The notes: generated by a model from the sequence alone, not told the origin. 64,000 nucleotides of DNA from Actinomyces sp. (GCF_030524025.1 NZ_JAUNHI010000014.1:1-64000), one strand, 5' to 3'. Shown: positions 1 to 10,001, numbered from the stretch's first letter. Numbers and translations are program-made.

Positions 1-2181
1 CGGCGGCGTCGGGGCGGGCTCAGCCGTCGGCGTCGGGGCGGGCTCAGCGGTGTAGGTGTTGGTCACGACCACCGGGGTGGTGGTGTCCTTGACCACCGTG
101 ACCTGCGAACCAGTCTGGCCATCAACACTGATCGAGGTCTCCACCTCATAACCAGCACGCTCCGCGCTCGAGGCCGGCTCACTGACCGAGCACACCGAAC
201 CCACCGGCAGCACCGGCCCATCAACCGACCCACCACCAGCAACCAGCAGGTCACCAGACACCGCAGACCCACCAGGAACCGTGCACTCATAATGCACCGA
301 GAACTCATCAGCCCCGAAAGACCCGTCCCCAGCAACAGTCTTCGACACCGAGAACGACCCCGTCTGCCGCGTATACGTGTTCGTCACGGCGGCCACCGTC
401 TGTACCTCGGCCTTGGGCCGGAGCTGGACGGTCACCGGGTCGGGCGTGGTCAGGTCGTAGCCCTCCACGGCTGTACCGCTGGTGTTCTCCGTGACCGTGC
501 AGGTGGCGCCCGCCAGAAGGGGCAGGCTAGGCGTCGCGGCGACGGGGGTGCCGTCGGCAGGCACGTTGTTGATGACACCGGTGACCGACCCGCAGGTGTA
601 GGTGAAGGAGTAGGTGGGAGCCGCGACCCCGGCCTCGAGGCCCGTCACCGTCTTGGACACCGCCAGCACGGCCGGGTCAGTGCTCACGGGGTTGGTCAGC
701 GAGACCGCCTGGGAAGTGCCGTCACCGATGGTGAAGGTGTTCCGCACCTGGGTGCCGACCTTGAACACGGGGGTGCCCCAGGTGTAGGCGTCGGGGAACT
801 CGACGGAGGCGGTCTTCGGGTCCTCGCTCAGGGAGATGACCGTGCCCTGTGGGAAGGCGCCCGGGTACACCGAGATCTTGCCGGAGACGACCTTGAAGGT
901 GACCGTGCCGGTCAGGCCGTCGGCATTGAGCGTGCCCGGAGGGGTCCACCTCGGGTAGTTCGACACCGTCTGGGGCAGGGTGTAGGAGACGACGACGTCG
1001 AAGGTGGTGCCCGAGGGCACGTGGTCCAGGCCGGTGCCCTCGATGTACTTGCTCACTTCGAAGCCCCCGAAGCCCGGGTCGAGAGCCGCCGAGACCTTCG
1101 AGGTGTCGTTGTAGTAGCGCTCACCGTTGGCGGTCAGGCTCGTGCCGTTGATGGTCACCGAGTTGCGGTACACGACGCCCTCCTGGGCGCTTCCGGCGTT
1201 GACCGTGTTCGGCGAGGTCAGGGAGTAGTTGGTCTTCGGCTGGAAGATGCCGGTGAGCGTCATCGTCGCCACGGTGAGGTCCTCATTGAATGTGACCGTG
1301 TAGGCGAAGTCCTCGCCCGGTGAGTTGTAGACCCGGCCCGCAGCGTTGACGAGGCTCACACGGGTCGTCGAGGTCGCCGAGGAGACGTGCGACAGGACCC
1401 AGCTCGCAGGGTTCGTGATGAAGGTCTGGCCCGGACCAATCGTGTCGGTGAAGGTGAGGGTCGAGACCGTCACGCCGTCGGCGACGAAACCGGGGACCGT
1501 CGCGGCGAGGTTCTCCGTGCCGAAGCTGATCGACCAGGGGATCTGCTTCGAGGCCGAGGACAGGGGGGTCGAGGCCTTGGCGAAGTTGGCGGGGCGGTAG
1601 GTCGGCAGGGGGGCCGCGCGGACCCCGCCCGTGCCGGGCAGGTCGACCTCGACGGCGCCGCCGTTGACCGTCATCGTCGTGTTCTCGGCGGTCGTCACCG
1701 CGGTGGCGAAGAGCAGGGTCTCACCGGTGCCGCGGAAGTGGGTGAGCCCCTCGGCGCGCAGCCGCTCCACCTCGGAGTTCATCGTGCAGGTGATCGCGGG
1801 CTTGGTGATCTGGCAGGTCCCGATCGTCACCTGCGCCCCGGCGTGAACGACGGTCATCGGGATCGTCTTGACCTCCCGGGCCTCGAAGTTGGAGCCCAGC
1901 TCGATGGTGAAGGAGTCACCGTCGGCCAGGGTCGTGTTCGTGGCGTCCCAGGTGAAGGAGATCTTGGCGACGTCGCCCACCGCGATGTAGCCGTTGGTGG
2001 TCTGGCCGTTGGCATCCGACTTCAACAGGCCGGCGATCGTGATGGCGATACCCGTGTTCGTCGCCGCGACACCCGGGGCAATCACGCCCACGGCGGCCAC
2101 GAGGACCGCCAGAAGGGCCACGGCGATCGTCCGGGGAGTCCTCCGGCGCCGTGGGTTGACTGAGGAAGGAAGGATGCGCAT
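1..2181 (-). CDS. DUF5979-repeat surface adhesin, 3' end off the window
   Basis: This is an exported, probably wall-anchored adhesin-like protein, of which the first 727 codons are visible. It starts at ATG 2181, four bases after a GGAG ribosome binding site, with an Arg-rich n-region and a hydrophobic signal segment (about residues 18-40). Residues about 45-495 form a beta-rich N-terminal region that matches, block by block, the neighbouring LARTG protein at 6374-9640. Two DUF5979-type repeats follow (about 497-700), recognisable by their YSFTYTCG-like strand and closing TNTYT. The visible protein ends in a Pro/Thr-rich TAEPAPTP repeat, the usual wall-spanning stalk, so an LPXTG-type anchor probably lies beyond position 1. 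The frame stays open at every point I checked. The ligand cannot be told from the sequence. Confidence 0.85.
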   Translation of the reverse strand, partial: MRILPSSVNPRRRRTPRTIAVALLAVLVAAVGVIAPGVAATNTGIAITIAGLLKSDANGQTTNGYIAVGDVAKISFTWDATNTTLADGDSFTIELGSNFEAREVKTIPMTVVHAGAQVTIGTCQITKPAITCTMNSEVERLRAEGLTHFRGTGETLLFATAVTTAENTTMTVNGGAVEVDLPGTGGVRAAPLPTYRPANFAKASTPLSSASKQIPWSISFGTENLAATVPGFVADGVTVSTLTFTDTIGPGQTFITNPASWVLSHVSSATSTTRVSLVNAAGRVYNSPGEDFAYTVTFNEDLTVATMTLTGIFQPKTNYSLTSPNTVNAGSAQEGVVYRNSVTINGTSLTANGERYYNDTSKVSAALDPGFGGFEVSKYIEGTGLDHVPSGTTFDVVVSYTLPQTVSNYPRWTPPGTLNADGLTGTVTFKVVSGKISVYPGAFPQGTVISLSEDPKTASVEFPDAYTWGTPVFKVGTQVRNTFTIGDGTSQAVSLTNPVSTDPAVLAVSKTVTGLEAGVAAPTYSFTYTCGSVTGVINNVPADGTPVAATPSLPLLAGATCTVTENTSGTAVEGYDLTTPDPVTVQLRPKAEVQTVAAVTNTYTRQTGSFSVSKTVAGDGSFGADEFSVHYECTVPGGSAVSGDLLVAGGGSVDGPVLPVGSVCSVSEPASSAERAGYEVETSISVDGQTGSQVTVVKDTTTPVVVTNTYTAEPAPTPTAEPAPTPP
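5..48. repeat. 24-bp tandem repeat coding for TAEPAPTP
   Basis: Two units of a 24-bp period are visible (20-bp identical cores at 5-24 and 29-48). They encode TAEPAPTP in the stalk of the adhesin and run up to the window edge, so the total copy number is unknown. Being a multiple of three, copy-number change would alter stalk length without breaking the frame. Confidence 0.8.
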
Positions 2182-2451
2182 AACGCTCCGATCCGACGAC
2201 GTCCGGCACGATCCGGACTGGCAGGCAAGGAACGTCTCCCACACTAAGACGACGCTCGATGAACGGTCATACTCAGCCATTGGGGCCTGGGCCACCGCGG
2301 CGCGAGTTCCACATGATTCCAACGGTGCAGCCGGACCGCGTAATTGTTTCGCAATCTATGCGGACTCACCCGGGAGATCACGCAGACTTGAAAGTGAATA
2401 TGTCAGCGATATTCAAGAAAGTCGAATGCCAGCGTTATTTGCAGATAGGCG
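2182..2451. other. AT-richer intergenic region upstream of the adhesin
   Basis: About 270 bp between the adhesin start and the mfd stop. The mfd-proximal half (about 2340-2450) is clearly richer in A+T than its surroundings, which suits the promoter region of the leftward adhesin gene, but no clear -35/-10 pair could be assigned. No gene is seen. Confidence 0.5.
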
Positions 2452-5400
2452 TCAGGCTCGGCGGCGATAGGTCGTCGCCTCGGTCTCGTACTCGGTCTGC
2501 CCGCCGACACCGGCGCGCAGGAAGACCTCGGCCCACCGCAGGAGATCGGTTCCCTCGACCGGACCGCCGCCCAGCCGTGCCCGGCCGGGGGCAGGGACGA
2601 CCACCGTCCGCGTCGCGGGCTTGATGATGGTGCCCGGATAGAGGCGGGTCAGGCGCATCCGACCCGACTCCGGCAGGCTCACCGGAGCGAAACGGACCGA
2701 TTTTCCCTGCGCGACGATCTCACGCACGCCCAGACCGGCCGCGAGCGCCCGCAGGCGCGCCAGCGCGGCCAGGCGGGTGACGGGGTTGGGCACCGGCCCG
2801 TAGCGGTCGACGAGCTCATCGAGGACGTCCTCGACCTCGGCGTCGGAGCGTGCGGCGGCGAACTTCGTGTAGGCCTCGAGGCGGAGGCGCTCGTGGGGCA
2901 CGTAGTCCTCGGGGATGGTGGCGTCCACGGGGAGCTCGACGCGCAGGTCCGCGTCGACCTCGGGCTCCTGCCCGGCCTGCGGCGCGCCGTCGGCGACCTT
3001 GAGGGCCTTCTTGTAGGCGGCGACGGCCTCGGAGACCATGCGGACGTACAGGTCGAAGCCGACCCCGGCGATGTGCCCGGACTGCTCGCCGCCGAGCAGA
3101 TTGCCGGCGCCTCGGATCTCAAGGTCCTTCATGGCCACCTGCATGCCGGCCCCCAGGTCGGTGTTCGTGGCGATGGTGCGCAGGCGCTCGAGGGCCGTCT
3201 CGGTCAACGGCCTGTCCGCCGGGTAGAGGAAGTAGGCGTAGGCGCGCTCCCGCCCGCGGCCCACGCGTCCGCGCAGCTGGTGGAGCTGGGACAGGCCCAT
3301 CCGGTCGGCGCGGTCGACGATGAGGGTGTTGGCGTTGGTCACGTCCAGACCGGTCTCGACGATGGTCGTGCACACGAGGACGTCGATCTCCTTGCGCCAG
3401 AAGGCGTCGATGACCGACTCCAGCCGCGACTCGCCCATCTGGCCGTGGGCGGTGGCGACCTTGGCCTCAGGGACGAGCTCGGTGAGGCGTGCGGCCACGG
3501 CGTCGATGTCCTCGACCCGGTTGTGGACGTAGAAGACCTGTCCGTCGCGCAGCAGCTCTCGGCGGATGGCCGCCCCGACCTGCTTGGTCTCGTAGGCCCC
3601 GACGTAGGTGAGGATGGGGTGGCGGTCCTCGGGCGGTGTGGCCAGGGTCGACATCTCCCGCAGCCCGGTGACCGCCATCTCGAGGGTGCGCGGGATGGGC
3701 GTGGCCGACATCGCCAGGACGTCGACATCGGTGCGCAGGGCGGTCAGGGTCTCCTTGTGCTCGACCCCGAAACGCTGCTCCTCGTCGATGACGACCAGGC
3801 CCAGGTCCTTGAAACGCACCTGTCCGGTCAAGAGGCGGTGGGTGCCCACGACGACGTCGACGGTCCCGTCGGCCAGCCCCTGGAGGACCTCGGCGGACTC
3901 GGCCTGCGTCTGGAAGCGGGAGAGCTGGGCCACTCGCACGGGGAAGCCCGCGTAGCGCTCGGCGAAGGTCTCGGCGTGCTGGGCCACGAGCAGCGTCGTG
4001 GGCACGAGCACGGCGACCTGCTTGCCGTCCTGGACCGCTTTGAAGGCGGCGCGCACGGCGATCTCGGTCTTGCCGTAGCCCACGTCGCCGCAGATGAGGC
4101 GGTCCATGGGCTGTGCCTTCTCCATGTCGGCCTTGACGTCGTCGATGGTGGCCAGCTGGTCGGGGGTCTCGGTGTAGGGGAAGGCCTCCTCGAGCTCGGC
4201 CTGCCAGGGAGTGTCGGGGCCGAAGGCGTGGCCGACGGTGGCGGCGCGCGCGGCGTAGAGGCGCACGAGCTCGCCGGCGATCTCCCGCACGGCCGTGCGC
4301 GCCTTGGACTTCGTGCGTTGCCAGTCGGCCCCGCCCATCCGGTTGAGGGCGGGGGCGTCGCCGCCGACGTACTTGCTCACCTGGTCGAGGGAGTCGGTGG
4401 GCACGAGGAGGCGGTCGCCCGGCTGTCCGCGCCGGGAGGGGGCGTACTCGATGACGAGATACTCCCTGCTCGCCGCGGACTTGGAGGAGCCGACCGAGCG
4501 GCGCAGGAGCTCGACGAAGCGCCCCACCCCGTGCTGGGCGTGGACGACGAGGTCCCCGGCCCGCAGCGACAGGGGGTCCACGCTCTTGCGGGAGCGGCGT
4601 GCCGGGAGCACCTTGTCCCCGCGCGGGCCGGCGGGGGCCCGGCCGGTCAGGTCGGACTCGGCGATCAGGGCCAGGTGCAGGGCCTGCGACACGAAGCCGT
4701 GCCCGGCGCTGGCCTGGGTGACGCGGACGACGCCGTCTCCCTGCCCGCCCCGGCCCGCCCACCCCAGGTCCTCGGGCTCGTCGAGCCCGCTGACGATGCG
4801 GGCGGCCACGCCAGCGTCGGCGAGCAGCTGGGCCATGCGGCGTCCGGGACCGGGACCGTCGGTGGCCACGACGACGCTCCACCCCTCGCGGGCCATGCGA
4901 CCCAGGTCGGTGACGGCCTGCTCGATGCGGCCGCGGTAGCTGGGAGGGTCGGCCAGGGCCAGCTCGAGGGCCTCGGGGGAGGCGGCCAGTGAGGTGAGCG
5001 ACCACCAGCCCCTTCCGGTGGACAGGGCCAGGGCGCGGGCCTCGGCGAGGTGCGCGAAGGCGGCCGCCGACAGGTCGACGGGAACCGTCCCGCCGGAGGC
5101 GGCCGAGGTCCAGGCAGCGGCGAGGAACTCGGCGGTCGTGGCCACGAGGTCCTCGGCGCGCCGGCGCACCCGCTCGGGCTCGAGGGCGACGACGAGCCGG
5201 TCTCCGACGAGGTCGAGCAGGGGGACCATGGAGGGCACGAGGACGGGGGCGAGGGACTCCATGCCTTCCACGGGGATGCCCTCGGCGATCTTGTCGAGCA
5301 TGTCGGCCGCGCCGGGGATGGAGCCGCTCAGGGCTCGGGCGCGCTCGCGCACGGCCGGGGTCAGGACGATCTCCCGGCAGGCGGTGGCGGTGACCGCATC

Positions 5401-6177
5401 GAGCTCGTCGATGGTGCGCTGGTCGGCCACGGCGAAGGAGGAGACGGACTCGATGTCCTCGCCGAAGAAGTCGACGCGGACGGGGCGCGGCTCGGTGGGC
5501 GGGAAGACGTCGAGGATGCCGCCGCGCACGGCGTACTGTCCGCGGCTCTCGACCATGTCGACCCGGGTGTAGGCCGCGTCGCCCAGGCGGCGGGCGATCT
5601 CCTCCAGACCCGGGGACGCCCCGGGTGCCAGGCGAACGGGCTCGAGCTCGCCCAGGCCCTCGATGACGGGGGCGAGGAGGGCCCGCACGGGGACGATGAG
5701 GACGCGCACCGGCCCGCGCCGGGGGTCGGCGGGGCGACCGGGGGTGGGCTCGCCGTCCTCGGGGTGGGCCAGACGGCGCAGGACGGCCAGGCGGCGGGCG
5801 ACGGTGTCGGCCCGTGGCGACAGGCGCTCGTGCGGCAGCGTCTCCCAGGCGGGGAAGACGGCGATCTCCGCCGGGGGCAGGTAGCAGCCAAGGGCGGCCG
5901 CGAGGTCCTCGGCCTCACGGCCGGTGGCGGTGACGACGAGCAGGGGCGAGCCGGTGGACGGTGCCGGTGGTTGTCCCCCCTCCGGAGCCGGCACGGGGCG
6001 TCCGACGGCGGCGGACACGCCGGCCGGGCCCAGGGCCATAGCCGCCAGGACGGCGGGCCTGGCCCCAGGGGCGACGACTGCGCTGCGCTCGGAGCGGGCG
6101 CTCGAGGCCGAGGCCTCCACAAGGTCGGAGGTGATCGGGTCGTCCAGCAGTGGTGGCAGCAGGGCGGTCAGTCGCAC
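2452..6177 (-). CDS. mfd: Transcription-repair coupling factor Mfd
   Basis: Mfd displaces RNA polymerase stalled at DNA lesions and recruits the UvrABC excision machinery. From the N-terminus the protein shows the UvrB-like module (about 1-330), the RNA-polymerase interaction region starting at DLVVHAQHGVGRF, and a RecG-like SF2 translocase. The translocase has Walker A GDVGYGKTE, a DEEQ Walker B box, AMSATPIPRT and a motif VI region with QLRGRVGR. A C-terminal TRCF region ends the protein. The open frame extends to a GTG at 6270. I prefer GTG 6177 because the family-like start (V/M-RLTALLPPLL) begins there and a TACACT box ends 7 nt upstream. That gives 1241 residues, close to the usual 1150-1250. 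Confidence 0.93.
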   Translation of the reverse strand: MRLTALLPPLLDDPITSDLVEASASSARSERSAVVAPGARPAVLAAMALGPAGVSAAVGRPVPAPEGGQPPAPSTGSPLLVVTATGREAEDLAAALGCYLPPAEIAVFPAWETLPHERLSPRADTVARRLAVLRRLAHPEDGEPTPGRPADPRRGPVRVLIVPVRALLAPVIEGLGELEPVRLAPGASPGLEEIARRLGDAAYTRVDMVESRGQYAVRGGILDVFPPTEPRPVRVDFFGEDIESVSSFAVADQRTIDELDAVTATACREIVLTPAVRERARALSGSIPGAADMLDKIAEGIPVEGMESLAPVLVPSMVPLLDLVGDRLVVALEPERVRRRAEDLVATTAEFLAAAWTSAASGGTVPVDLSAAAFAHLAEARALALSTGRGWWSLTSLAASPEALELALADPPSYRGRIEQAVTDLGRMAREGWSVVVATDGPGPGRRMAQLLADAGVAARIVSGLDEPEDLGWAGRGGQGDGVVRVTQASAGHGFVSQALHLALIAESDLTGRAPAGPRGDKVLPARRSRKSVDPLSLRAGDLVVHAQHGVGRFVELLRRSVGSSKSAASREYLVIEYAPSRRGQPGDRLLVPTDSLDQVSKYVGGDAPALNRMGGADWQRTKSKARTAVREIAGELVRLYAARAATVGHAFGPDTPWQAELEEAFPYTETPDQLATIDDVKADMEKAQPMDRLICGDVGYGKTEIAVRAAFKAVQDGKQVAVLVPTTLLVAQHAETFAERYAGFPVRVAQLSRFQTQAESAEVLQGLADGTVDVVVGTHRLLTGQVRFKDLGLVVIDEEQRFGVEHKETLTALRTDVDVLAMSATPIPRTLEMAVTGLREMSTLATPPEDRHPILTYVGAYETKQVGAAIRRELLRDGQVFYVHNRVEDIDAVAARLTELVPEAKVATAHGQMGESRLESVIDAFWRKEIDVLVCTTIVETGLDVTNANTLIVDRADRMGLSQLHQLRGRVGRGRERAYAYFLYPADRPLTETALERLRTIATNTDLGAGMQVAMKDLEIRGAGNLLGGEQSGHIAGVGFDLYVRMVSEAVAAYKKALKVADGAPQAGQEPEVDADLRVELPVDATIPEDYVPHERLRLEAYTKFAAARSDAEVEDVLDELVDRYGPVPNPVTRLAALARLRALAAGLGVREIVAQGKSVRFAPVSLPESGRMRLTRLYPGTIIKPATRTVVVPAPGRARLGGGPVEGTDLLRWAEVFLRAGVGGQTEYETEATTYRRRA

Positions 6178-6184
6178 GGCGCCG

Positions 6185-6190
6185 AGTGTA
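6185..6190 (-). promoter_or_regulatory. Putative -10 box of leaderless mfd
   Basis: TACACT on the minus strand, followed by 7 nt and GTG 6177. No Shine-Dalgarno sequence is present between them. No convincing -35 was found. Confidence 0.45.
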
Positions 6191-6295
6191 GGCCGCGCCG
6201 AGGCCGCGGGCTCCACGGGGCGGCCGGACCGGCGACCTCGATGATCGAGTCCACGCGGGGCGGCGCTCACGCCCGTATGGCGCGCTAAGCCAGAC

Positions 6296-6334
6296 GGGCG
6301 GCCCTTCCTTCCCGATGGGAACGAGGGACCGCCC
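6296..6334 (-). terminator. Hairpin terminator of the LARTG adhesin gene
   Basis: A 10-bp outer stem with a one-base bulge (6296-6305 with 6324-6334) encloses a 5-bp inner stem (TTCCC/GGGAA). It lies 40 nt after the stop codon at 6374 in the direction of transcription and before mfd. There is no clear U-run, as is usual in high-GC actinobacteria. Confidence 0.5.
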
Positions 6335-6373
6335 GCTGCGGCGGGGAGGCGCAGACCTGGGGCCCGTCCCGTC

Positions 6374-9300
6374 TCAGGCCCGGCGACGACGCAGGAGCAT
6401 CGCGCCGCCGACGAGCCCCGTCACCGCCAGGATCACCGGGACGGCGATCGAGGCACCCGTGCGAGCCAGGGACGTGGCCGTACCCGGCTCAGAGCTCGGC
6501 GTCCCGGTGGGCTGGGCGCTCGGGTCCTGCGAGGGGGAGACCGACGGCGTGGGCGTCGGGTCGGGCGTGTAGGTGTTGGTGAAGGCGGCGGTCACAACCT
6601 CGTCCTGTCTGGTGATGGTCACCGTCTGGGGCTCGGGGGCCACGAGGCTGTGGCCCTCGATGTCGGCCGAGGCGGCGTCCTCGGTGATCGTGCACTCGGT
6701 GCCGGTGGGCACCGTCGGGCCTAAGACCGCGGTGCCGTCAGCCTTGACCGCCAGCTCACCCGTGCTGCCGTCGGTACAGGTGTAGGCGAAGGTGAACTCC
6801 TTGCCCTCGACGGCCTGCGCCGAGGCGCCCGAGACCGCCTTGGTCACCGCGAAGGAACCGGTGTGACGGGTGTAGGTGTTGGTGAAGGAGGCGGTGACCA
6901 CCTGGGAGGAGTCGGTCACGGTGACCGTCTGCTCCTCGGAGATGAGGACGTCGTACTGGTCGACGCCCGCCGAGGTGGCGCGCTCGCTGATCGTGCAGCT
7001 CGCACCGACCGGAAGGTCGGCCGGGCCGGCGGCCGCGGTCCCGTCGCCGGGGACCTCGACAGAGCCGGTGCGCTCCCCCTCCACGCTCGTGCACGCGTAG
7101 TCGAAGGTGAAGGACTTCTCCGCGATGGTCTGGGCGTCGTCGCCGGCGACGGTCTTGACGATCTCGAAGCCGCCGCGCTCCAGGGTGTAGGTGTTGACGG
7201 CTGCAACCTCGATCCCGGAGCCGTCGGTGACCTCCACGGTGGCGCTGTCGCCCTGGACGGCGGTGCCGTCCACGCTCAGCGTCGTCTCCAGGCCGGCGCC
7301 GGTCACGGCTGCGGTCTTCTCGGTCACCGTGCACGAGCCCACGGGCAGGTCGGTCACCGAGGCCGAGGAGCCGGCGGGAACCGTCAGGGTGCCGGTGATC
7401 TCCGGACCGGCGGCCGCGGTCGTGCAGGTGTAATCGAAGGTGAACTCCGCCGGGGCCAGGGCAGCGCCGTCGCCGGCGACCGTCTTGGACACCGTGAAGC
7501 CTCCGGTGAGCAGCGTGTAGTCGTTGGTGACCGTGACCGCGGGGGTCGAGTCCTTGACGACCGTCACCGTGGGCGAGGAGTAGCTCGTCGCGACGGCGAA
7601 GCCGCTGCGGGCGGCCGAGGCGGCGTCCTCGGTCAGGGTGCAGGTCGTGCCGGTCGGCAGGACCGGGCCGTTGACGGGCTGGCCGTTCATCGCCACCTCG
7701 AGCGAACCGCTCGTGGCCTCGGGGTCGTCGCAGGTGTAGTCCACGGTCACGGCGTCGGCCTCGGAGGGGTTGTAGTCACCGGTGACGGCCTTGGCCACCG
7801 AGAAGGAGCCCTCGTCCTTGGAGTAGGTGTTGGTGAAGGCGGCGGTCGCCGGGGCGCTCGCCGAGGAGATGGTCACCGTCTGGGCCCAGGGGGCGGTCAG
7901 CGTGTAGCCATCGATGGCCGCACCGGCCTCGTCCTCGGTGACCGTGCACTGGATGCCCAGCGCGAAGGAGGCGCCCGCGGCCACCGCCGCACCATCACCC
8001 TTGGCCGTCACGACACCCGACTGGCCGTCGGTGCACGTGTAGGAGAAGGAGTAGTCCTTGTCCCCCGCGCCCTCGGCCCCCGTAGCCGTCTTGACGACCT
8101 CGAAGGTGCCCAGGGCCGTGGCCGTGTTCGTCAGCGACACCGCCGTCGAGACCTGGTCGGCGATCGTCAGCGTCGAGGTCGCGGTGTTGCCCACGGCGAA
8201 GACCGGCTCGCCCCACGTGTAGGAACCGGAGGTCGAGGCGGTGGCGGTGTCCTCACTCAGCGTGATGACCGTGCCCTTGGGGAAGGTGCCCGGGTAGGTG
8301 TTCGCCGTGCCGATGGCGACCTTCATCGTCGTCGAGCCCGAGGTGCCGTCGGCGTTGAGAGTGCCCGGCACGCTCCAGCCCTCGGCCTCGTAGACGCTGG
8401 CCGCGGCAGGCAGGGTGTAGTCGACCTTGACGTCGAAGGTCGTACCGTCGGCGACCTCGGCCAGGCCCGAGCCCTCGAGGTACTTCGTCACACCGAAGCC
8501 GCCGTAGCCGGCCGCCATCTTGACGGTGATCGACACCGAGTCGATGTAGCTGCGGGTGTTGGTGGCCACCGCGTCAGAGCCGGCGACCGTGGCGGTGTTC
8601 GCGTACTTGACGCCCACGAGGGCCTTGCCGGACTCGGAGGTGAAGGTGACCGGGTAGTAGATCTTGTAGTTCGTGTCCTTGGCGAAGGGGCCGGTCACGG
8701 TGATGGCCGCGACCTGACCGTCGATGGACACCGACATGTCGAAGTCGCCGTAGGCGGTGCTCGTGTCCTCACCGGTGGCGGCGGTGACCGGGACGCCGGT
8801 CAGGCCCGGCTCGGCCGCGGAGTTGCGCACCATGAACCGCCACCTGCTCAGGTCGGTGTTGAAGGCCTGTCCGGCACCCAGGGTGTCGGTGAAGGTGAGG
8901 GTCTGGCGCGTCGAGCCATCCAGGGCCAGGGCCTGGTCGGAGTCCTTGAGCAGGCCCTGCATGTAGGCCGATCCGAAGTTGATCTCCCAGACCGCGCTGG
9001 TCGACTGGGAGTTGATGAGGGAGGCGCCCTTCGAGAAGCGCCCCGGAGAGTAGGTGGTGGCCGCCCGGGCGCGGATGCCTCCGTCACCGGGCAGGTCCAC
9101 CGCGATCGTCTGGGAGGCGTTGAGCGTGAAGTCGACGGTCTCGGCGGTGGTCGTGCCGGTCACCTTGAGCAGCGCGCTGCCGGTGCCGCTAAAACCGCCG
9201 AAGCCGGCGCGCTTGAGCTCATCGACCTTGTCGTTGAAGGTGCAGGTCAGCTCCTTCTGCGTCAGCTGGCAGATGCCGATGGTCACCTGCTGGCCGTTGT

Positions 9301-9640
9301 AGGACACGCTCATGTCGGTCGTCTTGGGGTACTCCAGGTTGTTGAAGTAGGTGCCCAGGTTGATGACGAAGGAGTCTCCCGCGGCGATATCGGCCTGCGA
9401 GGCGTCCCAGTCGAAGGTCAGCTTGGCGACGTCGTCGTCGGTCAAGGCACCGCCCTGGACGGCGCCGACGACGTCGGACTTGACCAGGACGAGGTTGGAG
9501 ACCGTGATCCGGGAGTTGACGGCCGCCTGAGCCTGGACCGGCACGACGAGGCCGAGCACGAGGGCCAAGAGGCCGAGACAGACGATCGTCAGCGTCGTGC
9601 GCCCTGACGATGCGTCCCTGCGGGGAGCAAGGGTGAGCAT
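6374..9640 (-). CDS. LARTG-anchored DUF5979-repeat surface adhesin
   Basis: A 1088-residue exported protein predicted to be linked to the peptidoglycan by a sortase. The start is ATG 9640, placed 8 nt after an AAGGA site; the frame continues 23 codons upstream without a better signal. It has a signal peptide (about 15-38, ending VQAQAA) and a beta-rich N-terminal adhesin region (about 40-500). Five consecutive DUF5979-type repeats follow (about 505-1030), each starting GxFxVxKT/KA and ending TNTYT or a close variant. A Pro/Ser/Thr stalk leads to the C-terminal sorting signal: LARTG, a hydrophobic helix and an RRRR tail. It is a full-length paralogue of the adhesin at 1-2181; mfd lies between them. 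LARTG deviates from LPXTG in having Ala for Pro. The binding partner is unknown. Confidence 0.9.
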   Translation of the reverse strand: MLTLAPRRDASSGRTTLTIVCLGLLALVLGLVVPVQAQAAVNSRITVSNLVLVKSDVVGAVQGGALTDDDVAKLTFDWDASQADIAAGDSFVINLGTYFNNLEYPKTTDMSVSYNGQQVTIGICQLTQKELTCTFNDKVDELKRAGFGGFSGTGSALLKVTGTTTAETVDFTLNASQTIAVDLPGDGGIRARAATTYSPGRFSKGASLINSQSTSAVWEINFGSAYMQGLLKDSDQALALDGSTRQTLTFTDTLGAGQAFNTDLSRWRFMVRNSAAEPGLTGVPVTAATGEDTSTAYGDFDMSVSIDGQVAAITVTGPFAKDTNYKIYYPVTFTSESGKALVGVKYANTATVAGSDAVATNTRSYIDSVSITVKMAAGYGGFGVTKYLEGSGLAEVADGTTFDVKVDYTLPAAASVYEAEGWSVPGTLNADGTSGSTTMKVAIGTANTYPGTFPKGTVITLSEDTATASTSGSYTWGEPVFAVGNTATSTLTIADQVSTAVSLTNTATALGTFEVVKTATGAEGAGDKDYSFSYTCTDGQSGVVTAKGDGAAVAAGASFALGIQCTVTEDEAGAAIDGYTLTAPWAQTVTISSASAPATAAFTNTYSKDEGSFSVAKAVTGDYNPSEADAVTVDYTCDDPEATSGSLEVAMNGQPVNGPVLPTGTTCTLTEDAASAARSGFAVATSYSSPTVTVVKDSTPAVTVTNDYTLLTGGFTVSKTVAGDGAALAPAEFTFDYTCTTAAAGPEITGTLTVPAGSSASVTDLPVGSCTVTEKTAAVTGAGLETTLSVDGTAVQGDSATVEVTDGSGIEVAAVNTYTLERGGFEIVKTVAGDDAQTIAEKSFTFDYACTSVEGERTGSVEVPGDGTAAAGPADLPVGASCTISERATSAGVDQYDVLISEEQTVTVTDSSQVVTASFTNTYTRHTGSFAVTKAVSGASAQAVEGKEFTFAYTCTDGSTGELAVKADGTAVLGPTVPTGTECTITEDAASADIEGHSLVAPEPQTVTITRQDEVVTAAFTNTYTPDPTPTPSVSPSQDPSAQPTGTPSSEPGTATSLARTGASIAVPVILAVTGLVGGAMLLRRRRA

Positions 9641-10001
9641 GGAGATGTCCTTATCCGGGGAACTGCAGTTCAGGGCCTCCGCTAACAACACGGGGAGCGT
9701 ACAGCCCATCGCAATCCGGTTCTCAGCACTGAAAACCCGGTTTCTTGAAATTCCGCGGATCCCACCCCATATTCGTGACGCAACTGTGACGGCGAACTGC
9801 CTGTGACGGGGCCCCGGTCACGAAAACCGGCCGAGCGCGCAGCGGTGCCCCGGACGTGCGCGGGCACGCACAGCAGCGGGGCCCCACCCGAAGGTGGGGC
9901 CCCGCTGCGGGGTCCGTGGTGCGCCGCGAGGCACGACCTCAGCGCGGCAGGTGCTCAGCGTGCCGGGCGGGCCGCGCGGCGCTCAGCGCACCGGAGAGGG
10001 C
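9641..10001. other. Promoter region of the adhesin and 3' region of prs
   Basis: The 361-bp gap holds the 5' untranslated region and presumed promoter of the leftward adhesin gene (an AT-richer stretch at about 9720-9780) and the strong terminator of prs at 9873-9908. No clear promoter hexamers and no gene are seen. Confidence 0.5.
9873..9908 (-). terminator. Strong terminator of prs
   Basis: A perfect 16-bp inverted repeat (9873-9888 with 9893-9908) around the loop CGAA, 94 nt after the prs stop codon at 10002. It is the clearest intrinsic-terminator-like hairpin in the window, although no U-tract follows. Confidence 0.75.

Noticed and set aside
6177..6270. GTG 6270 as the mfd start.
   Set aside because: The extra 31 residues are not family-like, and GTG 6177 has a -10 box at the leaderless spacing; still, it cannot be excluded.
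2893..9607. Very long plus-strand open frames opposite mfd (699 codons) and opposite the LARTG adhesin (914 codons).
   Set aside because: They are complements of well-supported genes in GC-rich sequence, rich in Gly/Arg/Val/His with no domains or start signals.
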